DNA of 64,000 nucleotides from Granulicella sp. dw_53. GTDB taxonomy: Bacteria; Acidobacteriota; Terriglobia; Terriglobales; Acidobacteriaceae. Of the stretch, positions 28,917 through 38,275 are shown piece after piece. Below the pieces are notes generated by a model. It was not told where the DNA came from, did not search any database, and saw nothing but the letters and a program-made list of their open reading frames with translations. The stretch is taken from NCBI RefSeq assembly GCF_018449545.1, contig NZ_JAAVUR010000005.1, positions 1 through 64,000 of the forward strand, in the 5' to 3' direction. The position numbers and the translations under genes were made by a program. Numbering within the stretch: position 1 is the stretch's first letter; each line of letters begins with the position of its first letter.

Positions 28917-28936
28917 GCTAATCCCTAACCCCTAAA
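28917..28936. repeat. CTAATCCCTAACC repeat, copy 3
   Basis: GCTAATCCCTAACCCCTAAA ends over the stop codon of rimP (28932-28934). TGCTAATCCCTAACC is identical to the copy at 18147-18160. It lies in the spacer between rimP and nusA; ACCCTAAACC just before it (28904-28913) is a related word. Confidence 0.55.
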
Positions 28937-29513
28937 TCTCGGCCACGAGATTAGCCTTCTCCACATTCAGCAAAGCAATCTCGACCGTCTGTTCCGTAAC
29001 AGCCTTCTTTGCCTTGCCCTTCTGCTTCACTGCCGTCAGGTCCAGCGTCAGAACACCGTCGGCAAACTTCGTCAACCGGCCTTGCCAGTGGCGGTTGTTA
29101 TTCACTGTGGTAAACGTCTGCAGCTTTACCAGGCTTCCCAGAAAGCGTGTGTAATCCTCCGCCTTCGAGAGCTTCCGTTCCAATCCTGGCGACGAGACCT
29201 CCAGCGTATACTCCGCGCCGGGAATCAGGTCTTCGACATCCAGCACCGTGCCAATATCCTGCGCAAACTTCGCGCAATCCTCATGTGTCACGCCAGAGAG
29301 CAGCTCTGCCGGAACGCCCTTGGGCAAATCTTCAACCTCACCCGTCGCGGCGGCCTCAGCCAGCTTCGCCCGCTCGACGGCGTTCTTCTCGATGTAGATC
29401 CGCAAAGTACGAAACTTAACGCCGCCTTGGAACTCCAGATCGACGACATCCAGGTCATGAGACGCCGCGACCCGTTGCGCGGTACTCCGAATTGCATCGA
29501 GTTGAACTGCCAT
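28932..29513 (-). CDS. rimP: ribosome maturation factor RimP
   Basis: RimP assists 30S maturation. The N-terminal domain has VDLEFQGGVKFRTLRIYIE, then EDCAKFAQDIGTVLDVEDLI and the family signature YTLEVSSPGLERKLSKAEDY. The 193-residue product is longer than E. coli RimP (150) through an insertion near residues 45-70 and a longer C-terminal SH3-like domain. It is the first gene of the rimP-nusA-infB unit, the standard arrangement. Confidence 0.95.
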   Translation of the reverse strand: MAVQLDAIRSTAQRVAASHDLDVVDLEFQGGVKFRTLRIYIEKNAVERAKLAEAAATGEVEDLPKGVPAELLSGVTHEDCAKFAQDIGTVLDVEDLIPGAEYTLEVSSPGLERKLSKAEDYTRFLGSLVKLQTFTTVNNNRHWQGRLTKFADGVLTLDLTAVKQKGKAKKAVTEQTVEIALLNVEKANLVAEI

Positions 29514-29682
29514 ATCCGAACCCCAACAACCTAAAAAGGTAAAAAATCGTAACGTTTGGCCCGAAAGCGGTGTTTTTCTGCCGCCGCGGCGGAGAAACTC
29601 GCTTCTTTTGACGACGAATCGTCCAGCTACTCCGCCGTCGCAATAACTCTACTAACGGACGAACCACATAAAACCTTTGGAG

Positions 29683-29709
29683 CAAATAAAAAGTGGGCTC
29701 TCGCCCACT
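29683..29709 (-). terminator. leader terminator/attenuator upstream of rimP
   Basis: On the minus strand AGTGGGC and GCCCACT form a 7-pair stem with loop GAGA, followed by TTTTTATTT. It lies about 170 bases before the rimP start and no supported minus-strand gene precedes it. It could be an attenuator in the leader of the nusA operon or the terminator of an unrecognised small RNA. Confidence 0.6.
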
Positions 29710-29837
29710 CATTCCCTCCGTCAACCTGCCGGTGCGCTCACGGCTCCTACTGAACGACGGAACAAAATCGCCTGCAACCCATATCTTACATCCAATCCCC
29801 TAGTTTCAGAAACCCCTCCCAGCCACCAATCCGGGTG

Positions 29838-29876
29838 CCCCACCCTTTTTGCAGTCTCATCGCAAATAGGGTGGGG
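29838..29876. repeat. REP-like inverted repeat CCCCACCCT...AGGGTGGGG
   Basis: CCCCACCCTTTTTGC (29838-29852) and GCAAATAGGGTGGGG (29862-29876) are reverse complements with one mismatch around a 9-base loop. The flank TATCGCGCAACGCGCGACCG is also self-complementary in part. It resembles the repeated extragenic palindromes common in these genomes; only this copy is in the window. Confidence 0.6.
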
Positions 29877-30511
29877 TATCGCGCAACGCGCGACCGCCTT
29901 CCTCCCTCAATCGACAAAATCCAAGGTTCCACATCCGTGGCCCAGTCAAAGGAACCCATCGCTCACCCTGACTTCGATTACGGTTCTTCGGCCATCTCAA
30001 AAGACCAGCAAAAACACATGTCAAGCCCCCAAAGCGGTCCCAACTGGCCCAGATCGTCTGCAAGACAAAGAAACCAAATCATTTACCAAACAAAAATAAC
30101 CTCAACCAAAGTGGCATTTTAGTTATGCCCCAATCCATAAAATAAAAGAAGAGAACAAATCAAGGAGGAACGCGCCAGATTGGGAAAGCAGTTGAAGTAA
30201 GAAGCAAGAGAAGACCAAAATGAGCCCAGCAGCCATCCCGAGCCAATCAAACTGCCCGTAACTCAAGCTGGCTCTCGTATTTGGACACAACACGTTTAGA
30301 ATCACGATTTTGGCGCGGGTTAGTGCCTGTAACTGAAGCTGGATCAGCCGCTTAGCCCCAAATAAGGGGGAGGGGTCCCCGGCAGGGAAGGGAGAAACGC
30401 CGCAAGGGGACACGGGCTGCATTTGCTCTCCCTACGGCCCGACTCTACAATCGATCAACCGCCGCCTCCAGACGCTTCACACTGGTTCTGAGCACCCGGC
30501 CACATAAATCT

Positions 30512-32038
30512 ATGATCGTTTCTCCTATTCCTGAAGCATTGACCTTTGACGATGTTCTCCTCGTCCCCGCATACAGCGACGTAGTACCAACCCAGGTCAG
30601 CACGCAGACACGCCTCACCCGCAACATCACCCTCAACACCCCGCTCATGTCCGCCGCCATGGACACCGTAACCGAGTCCCGCCTAGCCATCGCCATGGCG
30701 CAGCAAGGCGGACTAGGCGTGGTCCATCGCAACCTCTCCATCGAACAGCAGGCTGGAGAGATCGACAAGGTAAAGCGCTCTGAGAGCGGGATGATCGTAG
30801 ACCCCGTCACGATCTCGCCCGAGCAGCCGATAGCCGACGCCCTGGACGTCATGCGCCGCTACAAGATCTCCGGCGTTCCCGTCACCAAAAACAAGAAACT
30901 CGTCGGAATCCTCACCAATCGCGACCTTCGCTTCGTCTCCCGAACCGATCTCTCCATCGACTCGGTAATGACCAAGACCAACCTCATCACGGTTCCCGTC
31001 GGAACCACTTTGGAACAAGCCGAGCAGATCCTCCATCAGCACCGCGTAGAGAAGCTCCTCGTCGTAAACGACGAATACGAGCTGAAAGGTCTCATCACGG
31101 TCAAGGACATCCAGAAGAAGCTCAAGTATCCGAATGCCTCCAAGGACTCGCAAGGTCGCCTCCGCGTCGCTGGAGCCATCGGAGCAACCGGAGACTTCCT
31201 GGAGCGCGCTGCGGAGCTCATAGCAGCCCGCGTAGACGCTCTGGCCATCGACTCCGCTCACGGTCACTCCTCCCGCGTCCTGGAAGCGGTCCGCGAGTGC
31301 AAAGCCCGCTTTCCGCACATCGACCTCCTCGCCGGAAACGTCGCCACCTACGAAGGCGCGATGGCCCTCATCGACGCCGGAGCAGACGCCATCAAGGTCG
31401 GCATCGGACCTGGCTCCATCTGCACCACGCGCATGGTCACAGGAGCTGGAATGCCGCAGATCACCGCCATCGCCGAGGCCTATCGCGCTGCCAACGAGCG
31501 CGGCATATCGGTCATCGCCGACGGAGGCATCAAGTACTCCGGAGACGTCACCAAGGCCATCGCCGCCGGCGCCAGCGCGGTGATGCTTGGCTCCCTCTTC
31601 GCCGGTGTCGACGAGAGTCCAGGCGAGACCATCCTGTATCAAGGCCGCTCCTTCAAGGCCTACCGCGGAATGGGCTCTCTCTCTGCCATGGCACAGGGCT
31701 CAGGCGAGCGCTACTTCCAGGGCAAGGAGGATATGAACGAGATCTCCGCCGGAGAGCGTCCCTCCCTCACCGCCCGCGAAGGAGCTACACCGAACCGCTT
31801 GGCCAAGTTCGTCCCCGAGGGCATCGAAGGCCGTGTTCCTCACCGCGGACCGCTCGAAGCCATGGTCTACCAGCTCGTCGGCGGCCTTCGCTCTGGAATG
31901 GGCTATCTGGGATGCAGCTCGATCACCGAACTCCAAACCAACGCTCGATTCATCCGAATCTCCAACGCCGGTCTTCGTGAGAGCCATGTTCACGACGTGA
32001 TCATCACCCGAGAAGCCCCAAACTATCACGTCGAGTAG
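30512..32038 (+). CDS. guaB: IMP dehydrogenase
   Basis: GuaB oxidises IMP to XMP with NAD, the committing step to GTP. The 508-residue protein has the catalytic TIM barrel split by a CBS pair (about residues 95-215, with [20 protein letters not shown]). The catalytic loop is [17 protein letters not shown] with the active cysteine, and the nucleotide-site motifs [10 protein letters not shown] and RGMGSLSAM follow. The N terminus [16 protein letters not shown] is diagnostic. Its last 35 bases overlap the convergent acetyltransferase gene. Confidence 0.97.
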   Translation: MIVSPIPEALTFDDVLLVPAYSDVVPTQVSTQTRLTRNITLNTPLMSAAMDTVTESRLAIAMAQQGGLGVVHRNLSIEQQAGEIDKVKRSESGMIVDPVTISPEQPIADALDVMRRYKISGVPVTKNKKLVGILTNRDLRFVSRTDLSIDSVMTKTNLITVPVGTTLEQAEQILHQHRVEKLLVVNDEYELKGLITVKDIQKKLKYPNASKDSQGRLRVAGAIGATGDFLERAAELIAARVDALAIDSAHGHSSRVLEAVRECKARFPHIDLLAGNVATYEGAMALIDAGADAIKVGIGPGSICTTRMVTGAGMPQITAIAEAYRAANERGISVIADGGIKYSGDVTKAIAAGASAVMLGSLFAGVDESPGETILYQGRSFKAYRGMGSLSAMAQGSGERYFQGKEDMNEISAGERPSLTAREGATPNRLAKFVPEGIEGRVPHRGPLEAMVYQLVGGLRSGMGYLGCSSITELQTNARFIRISNAGLRESHVHDVIITREAPNYHVE

Positions 32039-33014
32039 GGCTCGCATCCTTCACCATCGCGTCGAAACGGTGGTGAACGGTGAAGCCCAGGCTCTCGTAT
32101 AGCTTCACCGCCAATGCGTTCGCCTCCGTCACAGTAAGCGTGATGGCCGAGAATCCGTCTCCGGACAGGTTCTCAATGCAATGCTCCATCAGGATTCGGC
32201 CCAGCCCATGTCGCCGGTAAGGAGCAGCGACGCAGAGCTGCGTGATATGCGCCACATCCGGCGCGACACGCGAGCACAGCAGCATGCCAGCCAGCATGTC
32301 GATGCGCTTGTCGCGCAGCACCCACGACGAGTTCGCTTCAAAGACACCGCATCCTGGGAACCGCACAATATTGTGCAAAAAACGCAGCGATCCATGCAGC
32401 GTTCGATACTGATCGTTGATGCTGGCATCGATATGGTTTGCATAAGCAGCATGGATCAACTCAGCCGCAGGCTGATAGGAAGTAGAAGTCCAGCGGCTCA
32501 GCTCCATGTACTCAGGCAGGATCCTTGGAGTTCGCGGCGGTGAAGTAGGCACTGACTCAGGCTGGTCAAACTCCATAAAGAGCCGAGGATGAATACTGAA
32601 TCCTTCCTCGAGGAAGCTCTTCGACATCGATCCTGTCTCATACAGAAGCATCTGCGACTCAATTCGGTCCACATCCGGAGAGTGCCGAAGAAGCTCCAGC
32701 AAATGCCGGAGCAACCTCTCAGTAATCTGCTGCGAATGTACCGGATCGCTGCCGACAGCGTAGACATCGCCGACGACAGCCTTATGCCCTTCGTAGACGC
32801 AAAAGGTAAAGCCACAGACGCGGCCGCGATCGAGAGCGACAAAGCCAGGCAAGATGCGGGAGTCGAGATACTGCAGCAGGAGCTCAATGGAACTCTCATA
32901 GTTCCAACGCAGCCGCATCTTCCAGAGCCGTGCCTCGTCTTCCAGCAGCGGCCGAAGTTGCCGCGCCGAAAAATGACGTAGATCAAGGATCTCGAGTTGG
33001 TTCGCGACAGTCAT
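32004..33014 (-). CDS. GNAT-family N-acetyltransferase
   Basis: The protein (336 residues from ATG 33014, or 350 from an in-frame TTG at 33056) has a C-terminal GNAT domain with the acetyl-CoA motif [20 protein letters not shown] and the following [13 protein letters not shown]. The N-terminal half (about 1-170, with [20 protein letters not shown]) looks like a second, degenerate GNAT fold, so this is probably a tandem-GNAT protein. The substrate is unknown. Its 3' end overlaps guaB by 35 bases in opposite orientation, and the upstream glycosyltransferase gene is close. Confidence 0.85.
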   Translation of the reverse strand: MTVANQLEILDLRHFSARQLRPLLEDEARLWKMRLRWNYESSIELLLQYLDSRILPGFVALDRGRVCGFTFCVYEGHKAVVGDVYAVGSDPVHSQQITERLLRHLLELLRHSPDVDRIESQMLLYETGSMSKSFLEEGFSIHPRLFMEFDQPESVPTSPPRTPRILPEYMELSRWTSTSYQPAAELIHAAYANHIDASINDQYRTLHGSLRFLHNIVRFPGCGVFEANSSWVLRDKRIDMLAGMLLCSRVAPDVAHITQLCVAAPYRRHGLGRILMEHCIENLSGDGFSAITLTVTEANALAVKLYESLGFTVHHRFDAMVKDASPTRRDSLGLLG

Positions 33015-33089
33015 CCGTACCGAAGTCTTCGTAGAGCTTATAGGAACTTGGGACAAAGAGCGCGTTTCGGGTCTATCTGGAGGATATCC

Positions 33090-34895
33090 TCAGCGTTCAG
33101 CGTAGACTCGGTAGACCTCAAGCCCCTGCGAGTCATACAGGAACAACGGCTCGTAAACCCTTCCAGCGAGCCAGCGGTCCAGCCCTTCCGTATCGTTGGT
33201 CCGGATGACTAGGAGATGCTGCTGCTTCGGAACTCCGTCGGTACCGTAGTGAACCAATGGCTCATTCCGGTAAAAGGCAAGTCCATAGTCCATGTCTCGT
33301 TTGACGTCCTGGACTGCAACCACCTTGATCTCCGGTGCTAGACGAGCGATCTGCGCAGCAAGCGGACGAGCCGAATAGTTCAGGTCAAGATCCTTGCCGT
33401 GAAAGCCGAGCAAAAAGATGAGAGATGCCAGGATAGGCAGAAGAGTAGCGTTTCGTGTTTGGGAGATTCCCCAGCGGCGAATGATGAACCACACGATCGC
33501 GCCCATTCCGCCCGCGGATACGATGGCAGCGATCATCCACCCTGTAGAAGGCACCAGAGTCTCGTACTTCATGTGCTGAGGCGCAAGAACCAGGACAAAT
33601 ACCAGCAGCGCGCACAGAAGTGAGTGGGACCACAGCAGCCACGAAGGCATGCCATCTCGTCGAATGCGATTCAAGTAATCTGCAGTCAGAATCGTCAATG
33701 GAGGAACGGAGGGGAGAATATAACCCGGCAGCTTTGATCCTGAGAGCGAGAAGAAGAAGATCGGAAAGATAGCCCACAGGACTAGAAACTCTGGAAAGGC
33801 ATCTCCGGCTCGAGAATGGCCTACATAGCGTTGTGGATCGTGGCGAACCTTCCACTCCGCAATCGAGATCTGGATAGAGTCAATCAAAGCCCGAAGAGCA
33901 ATGACAGTCCATGGCATCAACGCCAAAAGCCCTACCGCCAGGTAGTACCACACAGGCTGATGGTGTTGAAAGCGGTTCGTTGCGAAGCGCTCCAGATTGT
34001 GTTCGAGAAAAAATAACCGGTAGAAGGTCGGGTTCTTTTTTTGGACCGCGATGTACCAGGGCAGGACGATCGCAAAATACAGCAAGACTCCAGGCAGCCA
34101 AATCGTTCGCCGAAGCGCCGTCCACTCTCTTCGTAATCCGACAAACGACACGATGATGCAGAGGGCAAGGAACGGTGCGATGGGCCCTTTTGCGAGAGTT
34201 GCAATCGCTCCGAAAAAATACAAATCAAAGAGCCAGAACTTCTTGCCTGTCTCGTACCAGGCATACCATCCCAGCATCCCAATGCAGAATGGCGCGGCAA
34301 GCTGCATATCGGTGGAGGCGCCTCGCGCAAAGCTGACGACACCGACACAGGATGCCGTGATCAGCGCGGCGTCCAGGTGACCGCCGGGTCGAAAGCGGCG
34401 CATATGGAGGAATACGAGAATAATGAGGGCGAAGGTGGCGGAGCTTGAAGGAAGCCGAGCGGACCAATCCGAAACCCCAAATTCCTTGAAGAAGCTCATG
34501 GCTCGCCAGTAGTAAAGAGCAGGCTTCTCCAACCATGGTTGCCCGTAGAGGATGGGCGTTACGGTGCCTCCTACAATGCAATGGTAGGAGCGGCGCAGAT
34601 CCTCCATGTGGAGACTCTTAGGGAGCATGTTGGCTCCGACCTCTGCGCATGCGTGTGCGTGTGCGGCAAGCATCTCGCGAGCGACCTGGGCGTAGCGCGG
34701 TTCGTCGGCTCCTACAAGACCTAACTGGTCACCACCAAAGATAGGAACTAAACCGTACAACAGCAGGAAGATCGTCACTGTGAGGAGAATGATGAATTCG
34801 CGGGCTGCTGACATGTCCGTGAGCGAACAAAGCCAAGCGGTTAGCTTGAACCGTTTGGCTGGCCGGGAGATAGAAGTTTGTGATGTCTCGTTCAT
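33090..34895 (-). CDS. ArnT-like glycosyltransferase, family 39, polytopic
   Basis: A 601-residue membrane protein of the PMT/ArnT superfamily, which moves sugars from polyprenyl phosphate donors to lipids or proteins on the periplasmic side. The first loop has the conserved acidic pair in GADEPRYAQVAREML, then GQPWLEKPALYYW and RLPSSSATFAL. About a dozen hydrophobic segments follow, with LSGSKLPGYILPSVPPLTIL near the middle. Residues about 80-110, a His/Cys-containing insert, are unusual. It lies 28 bases after nrnA. The acceptor cannot be told. Confidence 0.88.
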   Translation of the reverse strand: MNETSQTSISRPAKRFKLTAWLCSLTDMSAAREFIILLTVTIFLLLYGLVPIFGGDQLGLVGADEPRYAQVAREMLAAHAHACAEVGANMLPKSLHMEDLRRSYHCIVGGTVTPILYGQPWLEKPALYYWRAMSFFKEFGVSDWSARLPSSSATFALIILVFLHMRRFRPGGHLDAALITASCVGVVSFARGASTDMQLAAPFCIGMLGWYAWYETGKKFWLFDLYFFGAIATLAKGPIAPFLALCIIVSFVGLRREWTALRRTIWLPGVLLYFAIVLPWYIAVQKKNPTFYRLFFLEHNLERFATNRFQHHQPVWYYLAVGLLALMPWTVIALRALIDSIQISIAEWKVRHDPQRYVGHSRAGDAFPEFLVLWAIFPIFFFSLSGSKLPGYILPSVPPLTILTADYLNRIRRDGMPSWLLWSHSLLCALLVFVLVLAPQHMKYETLVPSTGWMIAAIVSAGGMGAIVWFIIRRWGISQTRNATLLPILASLIFLLGFHGKDLDLNYSARPLAAQIARLAPEIKVVAVQDVKRDMDYGLAFYRNEPLVHYGTDGVPKQQHLLVIRTNDTEGLDRWLAGRVYEPLFLYDSQGLEVYRVYAER

Positions 34896-34923
34896 TGATT
34901 GAAGAGGCTTAAGCGAGTCAAGG

Positions 34924-35883
34924 CTAACAGAGTCCGTCTCGAAGCTGGTTTAGGATTCGTTCGGTTGCAACCGCGAGGGGACCATCCAGAGTGCAGCCAC
35001 TCGCGCTACGGTGGCCTCCTCCTCCCAAAGATTCGGCGATTCGTGCGACATCGACCCTTCCTTTGCTGCGGATGCTCAACCGAAACTCTCCACCGGGCGA
35101 TACTTCGCGAAGGAAGACTGCTGACTCGACACCAGAGATTCCGATGAGGTAGTTCACTATGCCTTCGCAGTCTTCAGCGGAGGCGCCTGCACGTTCCATT
35201 TCGGCATCTGTCACCCAGCTCCATGCAACGGGACCTTCGCACTGCATATTGGAAAGGGCGACTGCCAGTAGTCTGATTTTACTTTCTGGATTGGTGAAGT
35301 AGAGATTTCGTGCAATCTGGCTCGGACTCGCTCCATGGGCGGCCAAATCGTGGGCGAGCTTGAAGGTTGTGGCACTGGTGGTGGGATAGGTAAACGAGCC
35401 TGTATCGGATAGAACGGCTGCGTAGAGGCAGGTTGCCATGGAGGCCGTGATCTCTACTTCCGCGGCGACGGCGATGCTGTAGACCATCTCCGCCACGGCA
35501 CAGGCGTGTTCGTCGATCCAGTTGATGTCTGCGTAGTGGCGGCCGCTGGCATGATGGTCGACGTTGATTAGGAAGCGATCGTTTAAATCCTTCAGCCCGG
35601 TGCGCTCGGTGCTGTCACACTCGAGGACGATTACGGGAACACCGAGCTCGCCAGCGGTAGAGGCTACTCGGATATTGGCTACGCCGGGAAGGCTCTCATA
35701 GATGCAGGGAGGCGGATCGGCGAGGACGATCTGGGTCTTGCAGCCTAGTTGCTCGAGGATCTCGGCCATAGCGAGGACGGAGCCAACAGCATCGCCGTCG
35801 GGACGCGCATGCGAGGTGATGATGAAGCGGCTGGTGGAGCGGAAGCTCTTTAGCAGCGCGGCGATGGAGGCTTCGTTCGTCAT
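34924..35883 (-). CDS. nrnA: DHH-family nanoRNase/pAp phosphatase NrnA
   Basis: NrnA-type enzymes degrade 2- to 5-base RNAs and dephosphorylate pAp. The 319-residue protein has the DHH-domain metal motifs HARPDGDAVGS (about 25-35), ECDSTERTG, NVDHHASGRHY and the C-terminal DHHA1 motif GGGGHRSASG. The start codon overlaps the rbfA stop as ATGA, so the two are coupled, the usual arrangement. Confidence 0.93.
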   Translation of the reverse strand: MTNEASIAALLKSFRSTSRFIITSHARPDGDAVGSVLAMAEILEQLGCKTQIVLADPPPCIYESLPGVANIRVASTAGELGVPVIVLECDSTERTGLKDLNDRFLINVDHHASGRHYADINWIDEHACAVAEMVYSIAVAAEVEITASMATCLYAAVLSDTGSFTYPTTSATTFKLAHDLAAHGASPSQIARNLYFTNPESKIRLLAVALSNMQCEGPVAWSWVTDAEMERAGASAEDCEGIVNYLIGISGVESAVFLREVSPGGEFRLSIRSKGRVDVARIAESLGGGGHRSASGCTLDGPLAVATERILNQLRDGLC

Positions 35884-36296
35884 GCTTTGGAAGGCTTCTC
35901 CACGGTTTCAGCGAGTTGCGATGCTGTGCGCTTCGCGTCGCGTTTGCGCATGCGGCCGAGCAACTCGTCCATGCGACCTGTCATTTTTTCGGAGCGGTCG
36001 ATGGCGAAGGAGAGTTCGGGGACGTGTCGAACTCCCATGCGATCGCGGAGTTGGGAGCGGATGTAGGCGCGGGCGGTGGTGAGACCTTCCAGGGTGGACT
36101 GTTCCTCGGCTTCGGAGCCGTGGACGGCGACGAAGATGCGGGCGGATTTGCCGCCTGGCGCGAGCACTACCTCGGTGACGTAGCTGGGGGCGATGCGAGG
36201 GTCGGAGAGTTCGCCCTCAAGCATGGCGCCGATCTCTTCGGAGAAGGTGTTGGCGACTCGGTTCCGGTGGTAAGTTCTGGCTCTTTGTTCAGGCAT
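35880..36296 (-). CDS. rbfA: ribosome-binding factor A
   Basis: RbfA is a late 30S maturation factor. The 138-residue KH-fold protein has RVANTFSEEIGAMLEGELSD, DPRIAPSYVTEVVLAPGGKS and MGVRHVPELSFAIDRS, all typical. It lies between ylxP and nrnA. In many bacteria it follows infB directly; here infB is 9 kb away on the same strand. Confidence 0.95.
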   Translation of the reverse strand: MPEQRARTYHRNRVANTFSEEIGAMLEGELSDPRIAPSYVTEVVLAPGGKSARIFVAVHGSEAEEQSTLEGLTTARAYIRSQLRDRMGVRHVPELSFAIDRSEKMTGRMDELLGRMRKRDAKRTASQLAETVEKPSKA

Positions 36297-36386
36297 ATCG
36301 TTTCTTGACGCGGATTCACTAGAGTATCAAAGTCCGGAGCTTTCCGCGCATTCCCTGTGGTTTGACGCCTGGAGGTTCCGTTGTGG

Positions 36387-36683
36387 CTATTCGGGGAGGA
36401 TTTCGGACCAGGAGTCGAGGATTTCGGCGGATAATCCGTTGGCTATGCGATGAGCGGCTGAGTCGATCTGCTCCATTTGACAGACTAAGTAACTGGTGGA
36501 GTTGGAGATAGCTACTATTCCCAAAGTGGCGCGATTCCAAACGAGAGCTTCGTCGAGTTCGGCGATGGAGAGGTTGAAGCCATGACGGAGTTTGTCTTTC
36601 ATGGAGCGTACGACTTGACGTCGATCTTTTAATGATTGGGCGTGGGCGATTTCTATCTCTAATGTGAGCTTTGCTATCGGCAT
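36387..36683 (-). CDS. ylxP: DUF503 family protein YlxP
   Basis: The 98-residue protein matches the YlxP family (ferredoxin-like fold), usually linked to infB and rbfA and thought to take part in ribosome maturation. Hallmarks are ERRKAS-like positions seen here as SLKDRRQVVRSMKDKLRHGF and the following NLSIAELDEALVWNRATLGI. The start MPIAKLTLEIEI is the first ATG. rbfA follows after 90 bases. Confidence 0.9.
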   Translation of the reverse strand: MPIAKLTLEIEIAHAQSLKDRRQVVRSMKDKLRHGFNLSIAELDEALVWNRATLGIVAISNSTSYLVCQMEQIDSAAHRIANGLSAEILDSWSEILPE

Positions 36684-36996
36684 TTTGGGATTTGGGACCC
36701 TACCCCCCCCAGGGGGGGGGTTGGGCTAAGTGGTTTATTTAGTTGCAGATGTGTCTATGGCGTCTCCGTAAGTCGCTCAAACTAAGTGGCTTATGCCTAA
36801 ATATGTGATACGGATTCAGTTACGAGGGCAAATCACCCTTCCCGGATGTTTATGGGACTCCTTGGGTGGGGCGCCGTCAAGAGTGTACCTGTTCTGGAGG
36901 GAAGATTTGTCAAGTCTAAGGCGCGTGTCCTAGTAGGGCTCTCCGTCTTTGCTGTCTGCTTAGGATGTAGGTGTAAGGTGGCTCTTGGTGGTGAGA
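36684..36996. other. intergenic region before ackA
   Basis: It begins with a GC palindrome (36703-36720) and has two near-identical copies of CTAAGTGGTTTAT (36726-36738 and 36782-36794, one mismatch). It must hold the divergent promoters of ylxP and ackA. No gene is seen. Confidence 0.5.
36703..36720. repeat. C8-A-G9 homopolymer palindrome
   Basis: Eight C bases, one A and nine G bases follow each other. The arms are complementary and would form an extremely stable hairpin; each homopolymer is also a likely slippage site. It lies 20 bases upstream of the ylxP start codon, within its probable leader. Confidence 0.8.
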
Positions 36997-38226
36997 ATGA
37001 ATGTCCTGGTGATGAATAGCGGGTCGTCTTCGATCAAGTTTTCTGTCTTTGCGGTGGGTGGAGCGGGACCGCGTTCGTTGTTCGAGGGAGAGTTAAGTGG
37101 AGTGGGTGGGGAGACCGCGCACCTGACGTTGCGGGATGCCGAGGGAAAGAATGTGGCGGGGGAGCATCGAGGAGCGGTGGGGGCTGGGAGTACCCAAGAG
37201 GCTATTCATGCGGTGATGGATGTGGTCTTTGGCGGTACGCTGCCGAAGATCGGCGCTGTGGGATACCGCGTGGTGCATCCCGGGGCCAAGCTGAAGGCGC
37301 ATTGCAGGATTACGGAGACGGTCCTGCAGGATCTGGTGGAGGCGGCGGTGTTTGCGCCGCTGCACGATCCGACGGCGCTGGAGGTGATTCGAGCGGTGAT
37401 GGGGCGGATGCCGCAGGTGCCTCACTTTGCGTGTTTCGACACGATCTTTCACGAGTCGATGAGCAAGGCCGCGATGACGTATGCGTTGCCCGAGGAGGTA
37501 CGCGCGCAGGGGGTGCGGCGGTATGGGTTCCATGGATTAAGTTGCGAGTCGATTGTGAGGCAGATGCTGGATGCGGCGGATCGCGGCGAGATCGTCTTTC
37601 CCAAGCGGATGGTGATTGCGCATCTTGGGAGCGGATGTAGTGTCACGGCGGTGGTGCGGGGGCGGTCGGTAGACACGACGATGGGGCTTACGCCGACGGG
37701 TGGGGTGGTGATGGGGACTCGGCCCGGAGATCTGGATCCTGGGGTGATGTTGTATCTGCTCAGACAGGGGCCGGGGGGCAAGGCCGAGGGGTCAGAGAGC
37801 CATGAGGAGCAGGTAGCGGCGGTTGAGGAGATGGTGAATCACAGGGCGGGGATAGTGGCGTTGTCGGGGATGGCGAACGATATGAAGGCGGTGCGAGAGG
37901 CGGCGGGGAAGGGCGATGAGCGGGCGCTGCTGGCGGTGGAGGTCTTTACGAGGAGTATCCGGAAGGCGATAGGCGGGTTTTGCTGGCTGATGGGTGGTCT
38001 GGATGCGATTGTGTTTGCGGGCGGGATTGGAGAGCACGATGCAGCTTCGCGGGCAGAGATCTTGCGGGGGCTTGAGGGGCTGGGAGTGGAGTTGGATCAC
38101 GCGGCGAATGAAGCGCATGGGGATGGAGTGCGGCGCGTGAGCGGAACTTTTCCTATTGCGGTTTACGTGGTGCCTGCGGAGGAGGACCTGATGATCGCCG
38201 TGCATGTGGCGGAGATGATGGGATAA
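36997..38226 (+). CDS. ackA: acetate kinase
   Basis: AckA converts acetyl phosphate and ADP to acetate and ATP. The start is taken as ATG 36997 (MNVLVMNSGSSSIKFSVF), the usual AckA N terminus; in-frame TTG and GTG codons lie at 36985-36991. Phosphate and nucleotide motifs are present (FACFDTIFHESM, YGFHGLSCESI, IAHLGSGCSVTAV, TMGLTPTGGVVMGTRPGDLD, FAGGIGEHD). HLGSG replaces the common HLGNG. The 409-residue product is of normal length. Its likely partner phosphoketolase lies 5.5 kb downstream. Confidence 0.96.
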   Translation: MNVLVMNSGSSSIKFSVFAVGGAGPRSLFEGELSGVGGETAHLTLRDAEGKNVAGEHRGAVGAGSTQEAIHAVMDVVFGGTLPKIGAVGYRVVHPGAKLKAHCRITETVLQDLVEAAVFAPLHDPTALEVIRAVMGRMPQVPHFACFDTIFHESMSKAAMTYALPEEVRAQGVRRYGFHGLSCESIVRQMLDAADRGEIVFPKRMVIAHLGSGCSVTAVVRGRSVDTTMGLTPTGGVVMGTRPGDLDPGVMLYLLRQGPGGKAEGSESHEEQVAAVEEMVNHRAGIVALSGMANDMKAVREAAGKGDERALLAVEVFTRSIRKAIGGFCWLMGGLDAIVFAGGIGEHDAASRAEILRGLEGLGVELDHAANEAHGDGVRRVSGTFPIAVYVVPAEEDLMIAVHVAEMMG

Positions 38227-38275
38227 GGTCGGCTGCCGTTCCAAACAGCTATCGACCAACGAATTCTGTCTTCTA

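Larger units (their letters stand above)
29514..30511. other. 1-kb intergenic region between rimP and guaB
   Basis: It contains a leader terminator (29683-29709), an inverted repeat (29838-29876), and two imperfect direct copies of a 16-base word, CCGTAACTCAAGCTGG at 30256-30271 and CTGTAACTGAAGCTGG at 30327-30342. Short open frames exist, including one of 99 codons on the minus strand (30123-30422) with a hydrophobic C terminus, but none has a clear start context or known domain. It should hold the divergent promoters of the nusA operon and guaB. Confidence 0.5.

Noticed and set aside
30123..30422. 99-codon minus-strand frame with hydrophobic C terminus
   Set aside because: Start context is poor, the N-terminal half looks random and no family is recognised; kept only as part of the intergenic note.
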